Of a stretch of 64,000 nt of DNA, positions 46,773-56,351 are shown piece by piece. Each line of letters opens with the position of its first letter. Position 1 is the first letter of the stretch. The notes beneath the pieces were generated by a model. The model ran no database searches. It was not told the DNA's origin and saw nothing but the letters and a program-made list of their open reading frames with translations. Source of the DNA: Pseudazoarcus pumilus (GTDB taxonomy: Bacteria; Pseudomonadota; Gammaproteobacteria; Burkholderiales; Rhodocyclaceae); the NCBI RefSeq assembly GCF_002872475.1, contig NZ_CP025682.1, positions 186,001 through 250,000 of the forward strand. The letters run 5' to 3'. The position numbers and the translations under genes were made by a program.

Positions 46773-48392
46773 ATGTTCCGCAGCCTGTTGCGCCTTCTCG
46801 TCCTGCTCATCGCGTTTGCCGCCGGCAGCGTGCACGCCGCCCTGCCGCCGGAGGTGCTCTCCGGCCTCGGCTCGAAGAGCTTCGGCGAGCGCATCGACGC
46901 CATCGAGGCGCTGGCGATTGCCGGGCCGGCCGGTGCCCAAGTGCTCGACGCCATCGAGGCCGGCGACTTCGGCGCGCTCGACGAGCGGCCCGTGATCGTA
47001 CGTGGTGACACGGTGATCGACATGGCCAGCGGAGAGCCCCTCGAAGCGGCTGCGTCGGACGTGTCGAAACTGCGCGTGAACAACCGCGTGCGTCGCGCCA
47101 TCTCGACCGCCAGAGCCGGCGTGGAACTGGAGACCGGCAGCGAGGCGCAACGGCTCGCCGCGGCGCAGACGCTGGTCGACAACGCCTCCGAGCGTCTGCT
47201 GCCGCTGTTCGATCGCGTCATCGAAAACGAAACGCTCGCCTCCGTGCGCGAACTCGTCGTGCTCGCGCGGGCGCGTGTGCTGCTCGGCTCGGACGACCCG
47301 GCCGACCGTCGTGCCGCCGCCGAAGCGCTGGGCGAATCGTCCGACCGTGCCGTGCTCACGCTGCTCGCACCGCTGGTCGAGCGCCAGCCGGGCGAGGCCG
47401 GCGCGCCGGGGCCGTGGAACGATCCCGACGCGAGCGTACGCGCGGCCGCGGCCGATTCCATCACCGCCATCGAGCGCCGCGTGGCCTTCGCGGCCAACGT
47501 CGCGATCGTGTTCTCCGGCGTGTCGCTGGGTTCCATCCTGCTGCTCGCCGCGCTCGGTCTGGCCATCACCTTCGGCGTGATGGGCGTGATCAACATGGCC
47601 CATGGCGAGTTGCTGATGGTCGGCGCCTACGCCACCTATCTGGTGCAGAACGTCTTCCGCACGCAGTTTCCCGAATACTTCGATTTCTACGTGCTGGCCG
47701 CCGTGCCGGTGGCCTTCTTCGTCGCCGCCGCGGTCGGTGTGGTGATGGAGCGCACGGTGCTGCGCTACCTGTACGGCCGGCCGCTTGAATCCCTGCTTGC
47801 CACCTGGGGCCTGTCGCTGGTGCTGATCCAGGCCGCGCGCGTGACCTTCGGGCCGCAGAACCTGGAGCTGTCCAACCCGTCGTGGATGTCGGGCAGCGTG
47901 GAACTGTTCGCCGGCCTGTCGCTGCCGTGGAACCGCATCGTCATCGTCGGCTTCTCGGGCTTCGTGCTGCTGCTGATCTGGCTGATGATGCAGCGCACGC
48001 GGCTGGGCATGTTCGTGCGTGCGGTCACGCAGAACCGCCCGATGGCCGGCTGCGTGGGCGTGCCCACCGCGCGCGTCGACACCATGGCGTTCGCCATCGG
48101 CGCCGGCGTGGCCGGGCTGGGCGGGCTGGCGCTGTCGCAGATCGCCAACGTCGGCCCGGCCATGGGGCAGGGCTACATCGTCGATTCCTTCATGGTCGTG
48201 GTGCTCGGCGGCGTCGGCCAGCTTGCCGGCGCGGTGTCGGCCGCCTTCGGTCTGGGCATCTTCACCAAGTTCCTCGAAGGCTGGACGGGCGCGGTGGTCG
48301 CCAAGATCCTCGTGCTGGTCTTCATCATCATGTTCATCCAGAAAAGACCGCAGGGCATCTTCGCCCTCAAGGGTCGTTTCGCAGATCAATAA
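46773..48392 (+). CDS. urtB: UrtB, urea ABC transporter permease
   Basis: The 539-aa protein has a signal-like N-terminus and a soluble region of about 220 residues typical of UrtB. The LIV-type permease then begins near FSGVSLGSILLLAALGLAITFG and MINMAHGELLMVGAYATY, and ends in LVFIIMFIQKRPQGIFALKG. It pairs with UrtC in the membrane. Confidence 0.94.
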   Translation: MFRSLLRLLVLLIAFAAGSVHAALPPEVLSGLGSKSFGERIDAIEALAIAGPAGAQVLDAIEAGDFGALDERPVIVRGDTVIDMASGEPLEAAASDVSKLRVNNRVRRAISTARAGVELETGSEAQRLAAAQTLVDNASERLLPLFDRVIENETLASVRELVVLARARVLLGSDDPADRRAAAEALGESSDRAVLTLLAPLVERQPGEAGAPGPWNDPDASVRAAAADSITAIERRVAFAANVAIVFSGVSLGSILLLAALGLAITFGVMGVINMAHGELLMVGAYATYLVQNVFRTQFPEYFDFYVLAAVPVAFFVAAAVGVVMERTVLRYLYGRPLESLLATWGLSLVLIQAARVTFGPQNLELSNPSWMSGSVELFAGLSLPWNRIVIVGFSGFVLLLIWLMMQRTRLGMFVRAVTQNRPMAGCVGVPTARVDTMAFAIGAGVAGLGGLALSQIANVGPAMGQGYIVDSFMVVVLGGVGQLAGAVSAAFGLGIFTKFLEGWTGAVVAKILVLVFIIMFIQKRPQGIFALKGRFADQ

Positions 48393-48547
48393 GGGCGACT
48401 CATGAATCCGCCTGTTGCGCGACGCGATCTCGCCCCTGCGATGCTCACCGTACCGGTGTACGGCTGCGCTTCTCGGGCCGACCTCGCGCCGCTCACGACG
48501 GCGGCTTCACGAGTCGAGACCGTGCCTGTAAGAAAAAAGGAATCCTG

Positions 48548-49756
48548 ATGCGTACCCCATTCACGGTCCGTCTCTTCAGCAACCTGCCGGCCTCGGCCCG
48601 CATCGCGCTCGCACTGTTCGCGCTGGCCGCCTTCGTGTGGGTGCCGGTCGCGCACCTCGTGCTGCCGGCCGAGCACGCGCTGCACCTGTCCGGCTACTGG
48701 GTCAGCCTGCTGGGCAAGATCCTGTGCTACATGATCGTCGCCGTGGCGATGGACCTGATCTGGGGCTACGCCGGCATTCTGTCGCTTGGCCACGGCATGT
48801 TCTTCGCGCTCGGCGGCTACGCCTTCGGCATGTATCTGATGCGCCAGATCGGGCGCGACGGCAGCTACGGCTCGGACCTGCCGGACTTCATGGTCTTCCT
48901 CGCGTGGGAGGAGCTGCCCTGGTACTGGGCAGGCTCCGATTCCTTCCTGTGGACGGTCTTCCTGGCCATGGCCGTGCCCGGCGTGGTGGCCTTCATCTTC
49001 GGCTGGTTCGCGTTCCGCTCGCGCATCAAGGGCGTGTATTTCTCGATCATCACCCAGGCGCTCACCTACGCCGCGATGCTGCTGTTCTTCCGCAACGAGA
49101 CGGGCTTCGGCGGCAACAACGGCTTCACCGACTTCAAGCGCATCCTGGGCCACTCCATCACCTCGCCCGAGATGCGCGTGACGCTGTTCGCGCTCTCGGC
49201 GCTGCTGCTCATCTTCTGCCTGCTGCTCGGGCGCTATCTGGTCACCTCGCGCTTCGGCCGTGTGCTGGCGGCGATCCGCGATGCCGAGAGCCGCGTCATG
49301 TTCATCGGCTACAACCCGCTGCACTACAAGCTCTTCATCTGGACGCTGTCCGCCGTGCTGTGCGGCCTGGCCGGTGCCCTGTACGTGCCGCAGGTGGGCA
49401 TCATCAACCCGTCCGAGATGAGCCCCGCCAACTCCATCGAGATCGCGGTGTGGGTGGCCGTGGGCGGGCGCGGCTCGTTGATCGGTGCCGTGGTCGGCGC
49501 GGGTGTGGTGAATCTGGCCAAGACCTGGTTCACGGTGACCGTGCCCGAATACTGGCCCTTCATGCTCGGCTTCCTGTTCATCGCGGTGACGCTGTTCATG
49601 CCGCAGGGCATCGTCGGGCTGGTGCGCAAGCTGTTCTCGCGCCGCCGCGCCCAACCGGCCGACGAAAAGCCCGCCGACGACACGCCGACGACGCCCGCGG
49701 CCGACGCCGCCGATGAATCCACCCAGACGCGCGACCCGCTCGCGCGGGGAGCCTGA
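48548..49756 (+). CDS. urtC: UrtC, urea ABC transporter permease
   Basis: The 402-aa LIV-type permease contains MDLIWGYAGILSLGHGMFFALGGY, NNGFTDF, AIRDAESRVMFIGYNP and the late FMPQGIVGLVRKLFSRR, with a Pro/Asp-rich tail. AAGGA (48537-48541) precedes ATG 48548. The 155-bp gap to urtB carries a small hairpin CCGTAC-CGGT-GTACGG (48447-48462) and no gene that I can support. Confidence 0.94.
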   Translation: MRTPFTVRLFSNLPASARIALALFALAAFVWVPVAHLVLPAEHALHLSGYWVSLLGKILCYMIVAVAMDLIWGYAGILSLGHGMFFALGGYAFGMYLMRQIGRDGSYGSDLPDFMVFLAWEELPWYWAGSDSFLWTVFLAMAVPGVVAFIFGWFAFRSRIKGVYFSIITQALTYAAMLLFFRNETGFGGNNGFTDFKRILGHSITSPEMRVTLFALSALLLIFCLLLGRYLVTSRFGRVLAAIRDAESRVMFIGYNPLHYKLFIWTLSAVLCGLAGALYVPQVGIINPSEMSPANSIEIAVWVAVGGRGSLIGAVVGAGVVNLAKTWFTVTVPEYWPFMLGFLFIAVTLFMPQGIVGLVRKLFSRRRAQPADEKPADDTPTTPAADAADESTQTRDPLARGA

Positions 49757-49757
49757 C

Positions 49758-50597
<840 letters not shown>

Positions 50598-50599
50598 AC

Positions 50600-51295
50600 A
50601 TGCTTAAAGTCGAAAACCTCCACCAGTACTACGGCGGCGGCAGCCACATCCTGCGCGGCCTGTCTTTCGAAGTGCCTGTTGGCAAAGTCACCACCCTGCT
50701 GGGCCGCAACGGTGTCGGCAAGACCACACTGCTCAAGACGCTGATGGGCCTGGTCCCCTCCGCACAGGGCACCATCACCCTCAACGGCGCCGACATCACC
50801 AAGGCGCCGTCCTACAAGCGCGTCGCGGCCGGCATCGGCTACGTGCCGCAAGGCCGCGAAATCTTCCCGCGCCTCACGGTCGAAGAGAACCTGCTCATGG
50901 GTCTCGCCACCTGCCCCGGCAGCGCGAAGATTCCCGAGCGTGTCTTCGACATGTTCCCGGTGCTCAAGCAGATGATGCACCGCCGCGGCGGGGATCTGTC
51001 CGGCGGCCAGCAACAACAACTCGCCATCGGCCGCGCCCTGGCCTTCGGCCCCAAGCTGCTCATCCTGGATGAGCCCACCGAAGGCATCCAGCCCTCCATC
51101 ATCAAGGACATCGGCAACGCCATCCGCACCCTCGCCGAGTCCGGCGAAATGGCCATCCTGCTGGTCGAGCAGTACTACGACTTCGCCCGCGACCTGTCAG
51201 ACCACTACCTGCTCATGGAGCGCGGCGAGATCGTCATGCGCGGGGCGGGGGAGGATATGGATGCGGACGGGGTGAGGGAGGAGTTGGCGGTTTAG
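50600..51295 (+). CDS. urtE: UrtE, urea ABC transporter ATPase
   Basis: The 231-aa LivF-type ATPase begins MLKVENLHQYYGGGSHILRG and has Walker A GRNGVGKTT, signature LSGGQQQQLAIGRAL, Walker B LLILDEPTEGIQP and LLVEQYYDFA. It closes the urtABCDE operon. No urease genes (ure) follow in this window, unlike many genomes. Confidence 0.94.
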   Translation: MLKVENLHQYYGGGSHILRGLSFEVPVGKVTTLLGRNGVGKTTLLKTLMGLVPSAQGTITLNGADITKAPSYKRVAAGIGYVPQGREIFPRLTVEENLLMGLATCPGSAKIPERVFDMFPVLKQMMHRRGGDLSGGQQQQLAIGRALAFGPKLLILDEPTEGIQPSIIKDIGNAIRTLAESGEMAILLVEQYYDFARDLSDHYLLMERGEIVMRGAGEDMDADGVREELAV

Positions 51296-51320
51296 CGCAC
51301 AGCGACGCAATCCGCGTCTG

Positions 51321-51635
51321 CTACTTTCCAGCTACCGCAAGCACCGCCTGCGGGTTGGTGCTGGCAATCGCAAGCAGGGTCCGGGCCGCACCACTGGGCT
51401 GCTTGCGGCCCTGCTCCCAGCCCTGCAGGGTGCGCACCGAAACCCCCAGCAGCGCCGCGAACTGAGACTGCGACAGCCCGGTCTTTTTGCGCGCCTCGAT
51501 GACCGGAGAAGTGACAACCTGCAGTTGGCCAGCCTTCATCTCCTTGACCGCCTGTAGCAGATCGGCAGCCAGATCGCGCTCGGCTTCGTAAGCAGCCAGT
51601 TCCTTGTCGGTCAGGGGTTTATTCTTCGAGGGCAC
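51321..51635 (-). CDS. HigA-like helix-turn-helix antitoxin
   Basis: The 104-aa protein has a C-terminal HTH (EARKKTGLSQSQFAALLGVS then VRTLQGWEQGRKQPSG), of the type found in HigA/NadS-like antitoxins encoded after their toxin. The gene overlaps the upstream toxin gene by 17 bp. The order toxin-antitoxin is the higBA order. Confidence 0.85.
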   Translation of the reverse strand: MPSKNKPLTDKELAAYEAERDLAADLLQAVKEMKAGQLQVVTSPVIEARKKTGLSQSQFAALLGVSVRTLQGWEQGRKQPSGAARTLLAIASTNPQAVLAVAGK

Positions 51636-51930
51636 GGCGGATCTCCTTCAGCTTTGCGCCACTGATGTTGTCGGTTCTGGCCTTCGCGTAGAGGGTGAGC
51701 AATACGATCTCGCCCTGAGCCGTACGGGTGAAATAGATCACGCGCACGCCGCCTGACTTGCCAGATCCGGCGCGGCTCCAGCGCACCTTCCGGATACCGC
51801 CGGATTCCGGCACGACATCCCCGGCGCTTGGGTGCTCCGCGATATAGGCGGCGAAGGCGCCTCGCTCCTCTTCAGTCCAGTATGCCGGCCACTGGCGTTG
51901 GAAGAGAGGCGTCTCGACGACTGTCAGCAT
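51619..51930 (-). CDS. RelE/HigB-like toxin
   Basis: The 103-aa protein has a RelE/ParE-type fold pattern: TPLFQRQWPAYWTEEERGAF at the start, GGIRKVRWSRAGSGKSGGVRVIYF in the middle and VLLTLYAKARTDNIS toward the end. Such toxins cleave mRNA at the ribosome. It is translated just before, and overlaps, the HTH antitoxin. Confidence 0.87.
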   Translation of the reverse strand: MLTVVETPLFQRQWPAYWTEEERGAFAAYIAEHPSAGDVVPESGGIRKVRWSRAGSGKSGGVRVIYFTRTAQGEIVLLTLYAKARTDNISGAKLKEIRRALEE

Positions 51931-52038
51931 GAGCGGATTGTACGCCTAAGGCGTATGGCAATCCAGGGCCGAAGCGCTTCACCGGCGGATGCGTGACCGA
52001 TGCGATCCATCCTCGCGGCTGCAGGCGCCTCGTGGTGC

Positions 52039-52731
52039 TTACCACTCGATCTCCGGCCATTCGCGCGAATCACGCAACTGGCGTGGGGTGCAACCATGCT
52101 TCTTCGCCTCACGTTCGAGCATTGCGGCGTATTCGCGATACTCGGGCGACCATTGGGCCATTGACCGGATCAGGGCTGGCAGGCGCCGAAACCTCACTTT
52201 CCCGGAGCCGCCGCCGTACAGGTAGGAATAGGTGACATCCGCCACATAACCGTCGAGGAAGTGCGGATTTGTCGCCCCGATCAACGGATAGCTCGACACC
52301 ACCTCCGCGCCCACCCTCGGGTCGTACTCCACGAGGGCTGACTCGACGCAGTACTCGAGTCGGGTGAGGTTGGATTGATGCGCCTTGTTCGTCGGGCGGT
52401 ATGCCGCCAGTTGTCGAAAGTAGGAGGTGTAGAAAACGATGTGGGGCCATACGAATCGGGTTCCAAGCTGCGTCCCCGACTCGGATTCCAGAACCTCTCG
52501 TTGCCCTTCGAAGGCCTTGCGGATCTCGTATGCAACGGATAGTGCGTGCTTGTGCACATCCGGCCCGCCTCCGGATTCTCTGCACAGAAAATGGATCGTC
52601 TCGTGGAGGTCTTCGAGGTCGTCCATGTGTCCGAACAGGGTGAGGCCAGCACCCTTCTTTGTTGGCGTGGCATGTAGCATCCAAGGACTCCGGTGGCGAT
52701 TCAAGAGGTGCAGCAAAGGCGTCAGTGTCAT
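52039..52731 (-). CDS. Unrecognised 230-aa protein coupled to a MazE-like antitoxin (DUF6904-like?)
   Basis: I do not firmly recognise this protein; its middle (SVAYEIRKAFEGQRE, VWPHIVFYTSYFRQLAAYRPTNKAHQSNL, RLEYCVESALVEYDP) recalls DUF6904, from memory only. It has no membrane segment or signal. The ATG overlaps the antitoxin stop as ATGA, taking the place where MazF normally sits. Base composition appears lower in G+C than the surroundings, suggesting transfer. It could be an unusual toxin or an unrelated passenger gene. Confidence 0.6.
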   Translation of the reverse strand: MTLTPLLHLLNRHRSPWMLHATPTKKGAGLTLFGHMDDLEDLHETIHFLCRESGGGPDVHKHALSVAYEIRKAFEGQREVLESESGTQLGTRFVWPHIVFYTSYFRQLAAYRPTNKAHQSNLTRLEYCVESALVEYDPRVGAEVVSSYPLIGATNPHFLDGYVADVTYSYLYGGGSGKVRFRRLPALIRSMAQWSPEYREYAAMLEREAKKHGCTPRQLRDSREWPEIEW

Positions 52732-52964
52732 TTGAGGGCTGGTGCTATGGCGCGCCAGCCTTCAATGTCGGATAAGGCTTCATCCATAAACCGTTGCAGA
52801 TCGGTATCAGCCATGTCTGCCTGTGCGGCAAGGCGCGACTGGCGACGGCATTCTTCGGCGAAGTCGGGATGGTGCAGGTCCGGCACCCAAAGCAGCACCG
52901 GGCGCAGACCAGCCCTGCGCAGCGCGTTGCGGTGTTTGCGAGGGTGTGTGTTGACGTCTGCCAT
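52728..52964 (-). CDS. MazE-family antitoxin (DUF3018 type)
   Basis: The 78-aa protein matches the DUF3018 antitoxin pattern: HRNALRRAGLRPVLLWVPDLHHPDFAEECRRQS, LAAQADMADTDLQRFMDEAL and a terminal GWRA. These normally precede a MazF/PemK RNase gene. Here the coupled downstream gene is a 230-aa unrelated protein, with a 4-bp ATGA overlap. A REP hairpin lies directly upstream. Confidence 0.85.
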   Translation of the reverse strand: MADVNTHPRKHRNALRRAGLRPVLLWVPDLHHPDFAEECRRQSRLAAQADMADTDLQRFMDEALSDIEGWRAIAPALK

Positions 52965-52984
52965 GCATTTCTCCGGAAGTTTGC

Positions 52985-53014
52985 GGCAGGTGCGCTGCGC
53001 TTACCTGCCCTACG
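52985..53014 (-). repeat. Single REP element upstream of the mazE-like gene
   Basis: Plus strand GGCAGGT-GCGCTGCGCTT-ACCTGCC (52985-53009) is followed by CTACG (53010-53014); on the minus strand this is GTAG plus hairpin. It sits about 20 bases before the antitoxin ATG, in the probable promoter region, so the antitoxin promoter may have been displaced or lie within it. Confidence 0.7.
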
Positions 53015-53075
53015 AGATCGTTGTTCACGTCACGTGAACGTTCAAGATTATTGAACGGTCCCGTTCTTGGAGGAC

Positions 53076-53927
53076 TCACGGCAAGTCCCGCACCCGCAGA
53101 AACACCGGAAACCGCGGCATTCCGTTTGGTGTGAGTTCCCGATAGCGATAGGTCACCAGACGCCCCACCGCTGGCGGGTCGCGGCGCTGGGCGTCGGTGA
53201 GGCCGCTGCCGAGGCGGAAGCGGCGGCCGTCGGGGGTTTCGACGAGCAGGGAGCCGGTCATGCCTTGCAGGCGCCCTTTGCCGGGCAGGTGGGCGATGAC
53301 CCGGGCTTCGTCGTCGAGCTGGGGGGTGCGTTTGAGCAGGGCGGAGTTGCGGCCGGGGGTCCAGTGGGCTTCGGCGTGGTGGAGCATCAGGCCTTCGCCG
53401 CCAGCGATTACGACTTCATCGAACCATTGCTGCAACTCGTCGCGGTTGGCGACGCGGCGTTGCGGGGCGGCTTGCAGCCACGGGACGTTGGCGGTGGCGG
53501 CGATCTGGCGCATGCGTCCGACGCGGGTGGTGAAGGTGCCGGGGGTGCCGGGCAGGTCGAAGACCATGTAGCGCACGTCGCGCCAGGCGGGGTCTTCAGG
53601 TGCGTGGCGACGCACCAGGCCGGAGAGGCGATCGAAGGTCCGCCGGCCCAGCCACAGTTCGCCGTCCAGCGTTTCTTCAGGCGGCAGGGCGGCGGTGAAC
53701 CAGTCGGGCGCGGCAATGGTGCCCCCGCCGCGCAACGTGAGCGCGTGGCCGTCCCAGCGGGCGCGTACGCCGTCGTACTTTTCGCTGACCCAGTAGTGAG
53801 AAGGGTCGATGCCGTCGTGATAGCGCCCGGCGAGCATCGGCTGGAGGCTGGCGTCCGCCAGGGCGGTTGCGGTCGTGATGGCAAGCCAGACGAGCACGGC
53901 CGCGCGCAACAGACGTCGGGGTTTCAT
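53076..53927 (-). CDS. Exported minimal ATP-dependent DNA ligase (LigE type)
   Basis: The 283-aa protein has a signal peptide (RRLLRAAVLVWLAITTATALA) followed by a compact ligase: motif I SEKYDGVRARWDG with adenylated Lys50, TLDGELWLGR (motif III), EGLMLH (motif IV) and LLKRTP (motif V), then an OB-fold. No accessory domains. Such periplasmic Lig E enzymes occur in Neisseria and other proteobacteria and seal nicks in duplex DNA. Their role is uncertain; DNA uptake is proposed. Confidence 0.87.
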   Translation of the reverse strand: MKPRRLLRAAVLVWLAITTATALADASLQPMLAGRYHDGIDPSHYWVSEKYDGVRARWDGHALTLRGGGTIAAPDWFTAALPPEETLDGELWLGRRTFDRLSGLVRRHAPEDPAWRDVRYMVFDLPGTPGTFTTRVGRMRQIAATANVPWLQAAPQRRVANRDELQQWFDEVVIAGGEGLMLHHAEAHWTPGRNSALLKRTPQLDDEARVIAHLPGKGRLQGMTGSLLVETPDGRRFRLGSGLTDAQRRDPPAVGRLVTYRYRELTPNGMPRFPVFLRVRDLP

Positions 53928-54030
53928 GCCGGAGGGCCCTCCCGTGGGAGCAGGATTCCGGCATGCAGCTTAATCCATTTGGGATAATTCTGCGTTGTTG
54001 CAGCGGGTGCGGGCGTGAGTTTCTAGCGAT

Positions 54031-54113
54031 GCCGTAGGTGCGCTGCTTGCCTGCGCTACGGCGGTTGGCTGGTTCGACGTAGCTCAGGTAAGCGCCGCTG
54101 GCGCGCACCTGAG
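54031..54113. repeat. REP-like palindromes between ligase and 717-aa gene
   Basis: GCCGTAG (54031-54037) pairs with CTACGGC around GTGCGCTGCTTGCCTGCG. Then CGTAG (54078-54082) is followed by hairpin CTCAGGT...ACCTGAG (54083-54113). This accounts for roughly half of the 191-bp spacer; the remainder holds a small AT-richer patch near 53970-53990 that could be the ligase promoter. Confidence 0.6.
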
Positions 54114-54118
54114 GCAAC

Positions 54119-56272
54119 TCAGCCCAGTACGCCGTTGCGCCACAGCTCCGCGAGCACGACCACGACGATGGCGGCGAGCAGCCACCACTTCCACGCGCCG
54201 CCCTTTTCCGCGTAGGGGTCGTCGAGGCTGCGGGAGGCGCCGTCGGGGAGTTCGGGGGTGCCGGTGAGCGAGCCGCCGAAGGGGATGTTGATGCGGGCGC
54301 GGGCGTTGACGGCCCAGCCGTTGGCGTCGAGCAGGGGGCCGAGGTTGCGGCGGCGCAGTTTGAGCCAGGCGAGCAGCATGGACGGGCCGGAGATCAGCAG
54401 CACGACACCCACGAACACCAGCGGGATCTTCCAGGCCGGCAGCGACAGCAGGCCGGAGACGATGGCCGCCAGTGCGGTGCCGATGGCGCCGATGGCCAGG
54501 CCGATGGCGGCGAAGATGCCGGCGAACTTGGCGATGTCGAAGGCCTGCGAGGCCGGTGCAGCGGGGGTGCCGGCTTCGGCCTTGGCGGCGGAGTCGGCGA
54601 TGCCGGCCTGGGCTTTCGATTCCACGGCCTTGTCGCGCGAGGCGGCGAACTTCTCCATCTGCGCGCCGATCAGGCGCGCGACGCGCTTGTAGGGCGAGAA
54701 GAAGGCCTGACGCACGCTGATCGGCGCCTCGACCACCTTGACGACGGTCGCACTCCAGTCGAGCCCGGCGCGGTCGTAGAACAGGCCGTTGCGGCCCGGC
54801 ACCATCATCTCGTCGGCATCGCCGCCGGTCATCGCGGCGACGATGGTGAAGGGCTTTTCGCCTTTGCGCGAGCAGGTGCAATACACCAGATAGGCGCCCG
54901 ACAGCGGCGCGAGCTTGGCGTGTTTGGCCATGTCGGGCACGCGCAGCACCAGTTCGCAACTGCGCTCGTCCAGATACAGCGTGCCGGCCTGGAAGATGGC
55001 CTTGTCCTGGCGGGCGTAGAAATTCGTGAGGCTGACGAAGTTGCGCAACAGCGTCACCAGATCGCGCCGGTAGCGGGTCAGGCGCTCGAGCGCGTCGATG
55101 GGGCCGGCGGCGCCGTGGGCGGCGCGGTCGGCCTCGATGCGTTCCATCAGGCGTGCCCGGGTGTCGTCTTCGAGCAGTTCGCGCAGGCGGGTCACATCCA
55201 GGGTGGCGAGCGCCGAATCCGGTTTGGCGCCGAGCCAGCCGCGGTAGGCGGCGAAGCGCGCGGCCAGATCCTTCCAGTCAGCCTCGGACAGCGTTTCGCG
55301 CTTGCCCAGCAGCGGTGTGACGACGGCGTCGTGCAATTGCGCGATGCGCGCGGCCCAGGCCGGGTTGAGCTCGCCGGCCAGCGGCAGCGGTTTGTCGGCA
55401 CCGGCCAGCGCCAGCGGCAGGGCGGCGATGTCCGTGTGCCCGGCATCGAGCGTCTGCGCGCCGAGGCCGCCGTAGAAGGCCTCGGCCGGGTTGAGCGCAG
55501 CGCCCGCGCGCGCGTCGAAGGCGGCCAGGCGGCAGCGCGTGAAATAGTCGTCCACCTTGGCGCGCACCGCGTCGAAGACCTCGGCAGCGGCGGCGGTGTC
55601 CTCGCCCAGCGGGCGAACGTCGTCGGCCTTGTCCTCGGCCGCGCGATGCCAGTCGGACACCTGTTGCGCCTGTTCGAAGAAGGCCGTGAGCGTGCCTTCG
55701 GTGATGCCCGGCTCGCCGGACAGGTCGGCTTCGCCGCCCAGGGTCTCGACGATCAGCGCGATCGCGGCGGCCAGGCGTTCGTCGCCGGCGAGCGCGGCGG
55801 GCACGATGCCGTCGCCGTTGGGATGGTCGGCCGAGAACAGGCGCGTCTTGTCGGCCACGTCGTCGAACGCGATCGCATCCGCTTCGGGTCTGCCGAGCAC
55901 GGCGAGCACCTCGCGCGCGGCGGCGAGCAGCGTCGCGCCCTCTTCGTCGGCCTCGTTCAGTGCGGCCAGCGGCACGGCATCGCCGCTGTCGAACAGGACC
56001 TCCGGCGTCCTGAGCACGCGGCACACCCATTCGGTCGCGGCGACGATCTCGGGCTGGCGGATCTGGCCGTCACCGTCGGTGTCGATCAGCGCCAGCGTGC
56101 GGCAGTCGAACTCGAGATCGGACGTGGGGCAGGCCAGCACCGACCACAGCTTCTGGTCCAGCGTGGCCAGATTGCGCAGGTCGTCGGCGCGGTCGATGCG
56201 CACCTGGTCGAAACCGCCGACCCGGAAGAAGCGCCAGCGATGAGGGGTGGATGCTTCCGGGGTGTCGCTCAT
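54119..56272 (-). CDS. Large protein of unknown function with an EF-hand-like motif and C-terminal membrane segments
   Basis: The 717-aa protein is not recognised. Seen: an EF-hand-like loop DTDGDGQIRQPE near residue 68 and a second acidic HPNGDGIVP near 152. A long, mostly helical middle follows, then KLAPLSGAYLVYCTCSRKGEKPF. From about 565 come two hydrophobic segments (GIFAAIGLAIGAIGTALAAIV; IPLVFVGVVLLISGPSMLL), and a final one at the C-terminus (WWLLAAIVVVVLAELW). No signal peptide. It looks like an anchored protein with a large cytoplasmic part that may bind calcium. Confidence 0.75.
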   Translation of the reverse strand: MSDTPEASTPHRWRFFRVGGFDQVRIDRADDLRNLATLDQKLWSVLACPTSDLEFDCRTLALIDTDGDGQIRQPEIVAATEWVCRVLRTPEVLFDSGDAVPLAALNEADEEGATLLAAAREVLAVLGRPEADAIAFDDVADKTRLFSADHPNGDGIVPAALAGDERLAAAIALIVETLGGEADLSGEPGITEGTLTAFFEQAQQVSDWHRAAEDKADDVRPLGEDTAAAAEVFDAVRAKVDDYFTRCRLAAFDARAGAALNPAEAFYGGLGAQTLDAGHTDIAALPLALAGADKPLPLAGELNPAWAARIAQLHDAVVTPLLGKRETLSEADWKDLAARFAAYRGWLGAKPDSALATLDVTRLRELLEDDTRARLMERIEADRAAHGAAGPIDALERLTRYRRDLVTLLRNFVSLTNFYARQDKAIFQAGTLYLDERSCELVLRVPDMAKHAKLAPLSGAYLVYCTCSRKGEKPFTIVAAMTGGDADEMMVPGRNGLFYDRAGLDWSATVVKVVEAPISVRQAFFSPYKRVARLIGAQMEKFAASRDKAVESKAQAGIADSAAKAEAGTPAAPASQAFDIAKFAGIFAAIGLAIGAIGTALAAIVSGLLSLPAWKIPLVFVGVVLLISGPSMLLAWLKLRRRNLGPLLDANGWAVNARARINIPFGGSLTGTPELPDGASRSLDDPYAEKGGAWKWWLLAAIVVVVLAELWRNGVLG

Positions 56273-56351
56273 GGCGCTCTCCTGCGCGGGGCACGATGGG
56301 CGCGAGTGTAGCGCGAAGCGCGGGCGTCCGGGAGCGTTCGCAGGGCCGGCT

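Noticed and set aside
45252-48389. Minus-strand open frame of about 1045 codons opposite urtA and urtB
   Set aside because: Spans two real genes and their spacer on the other strand; His/Arg/Gly-rich artefact.
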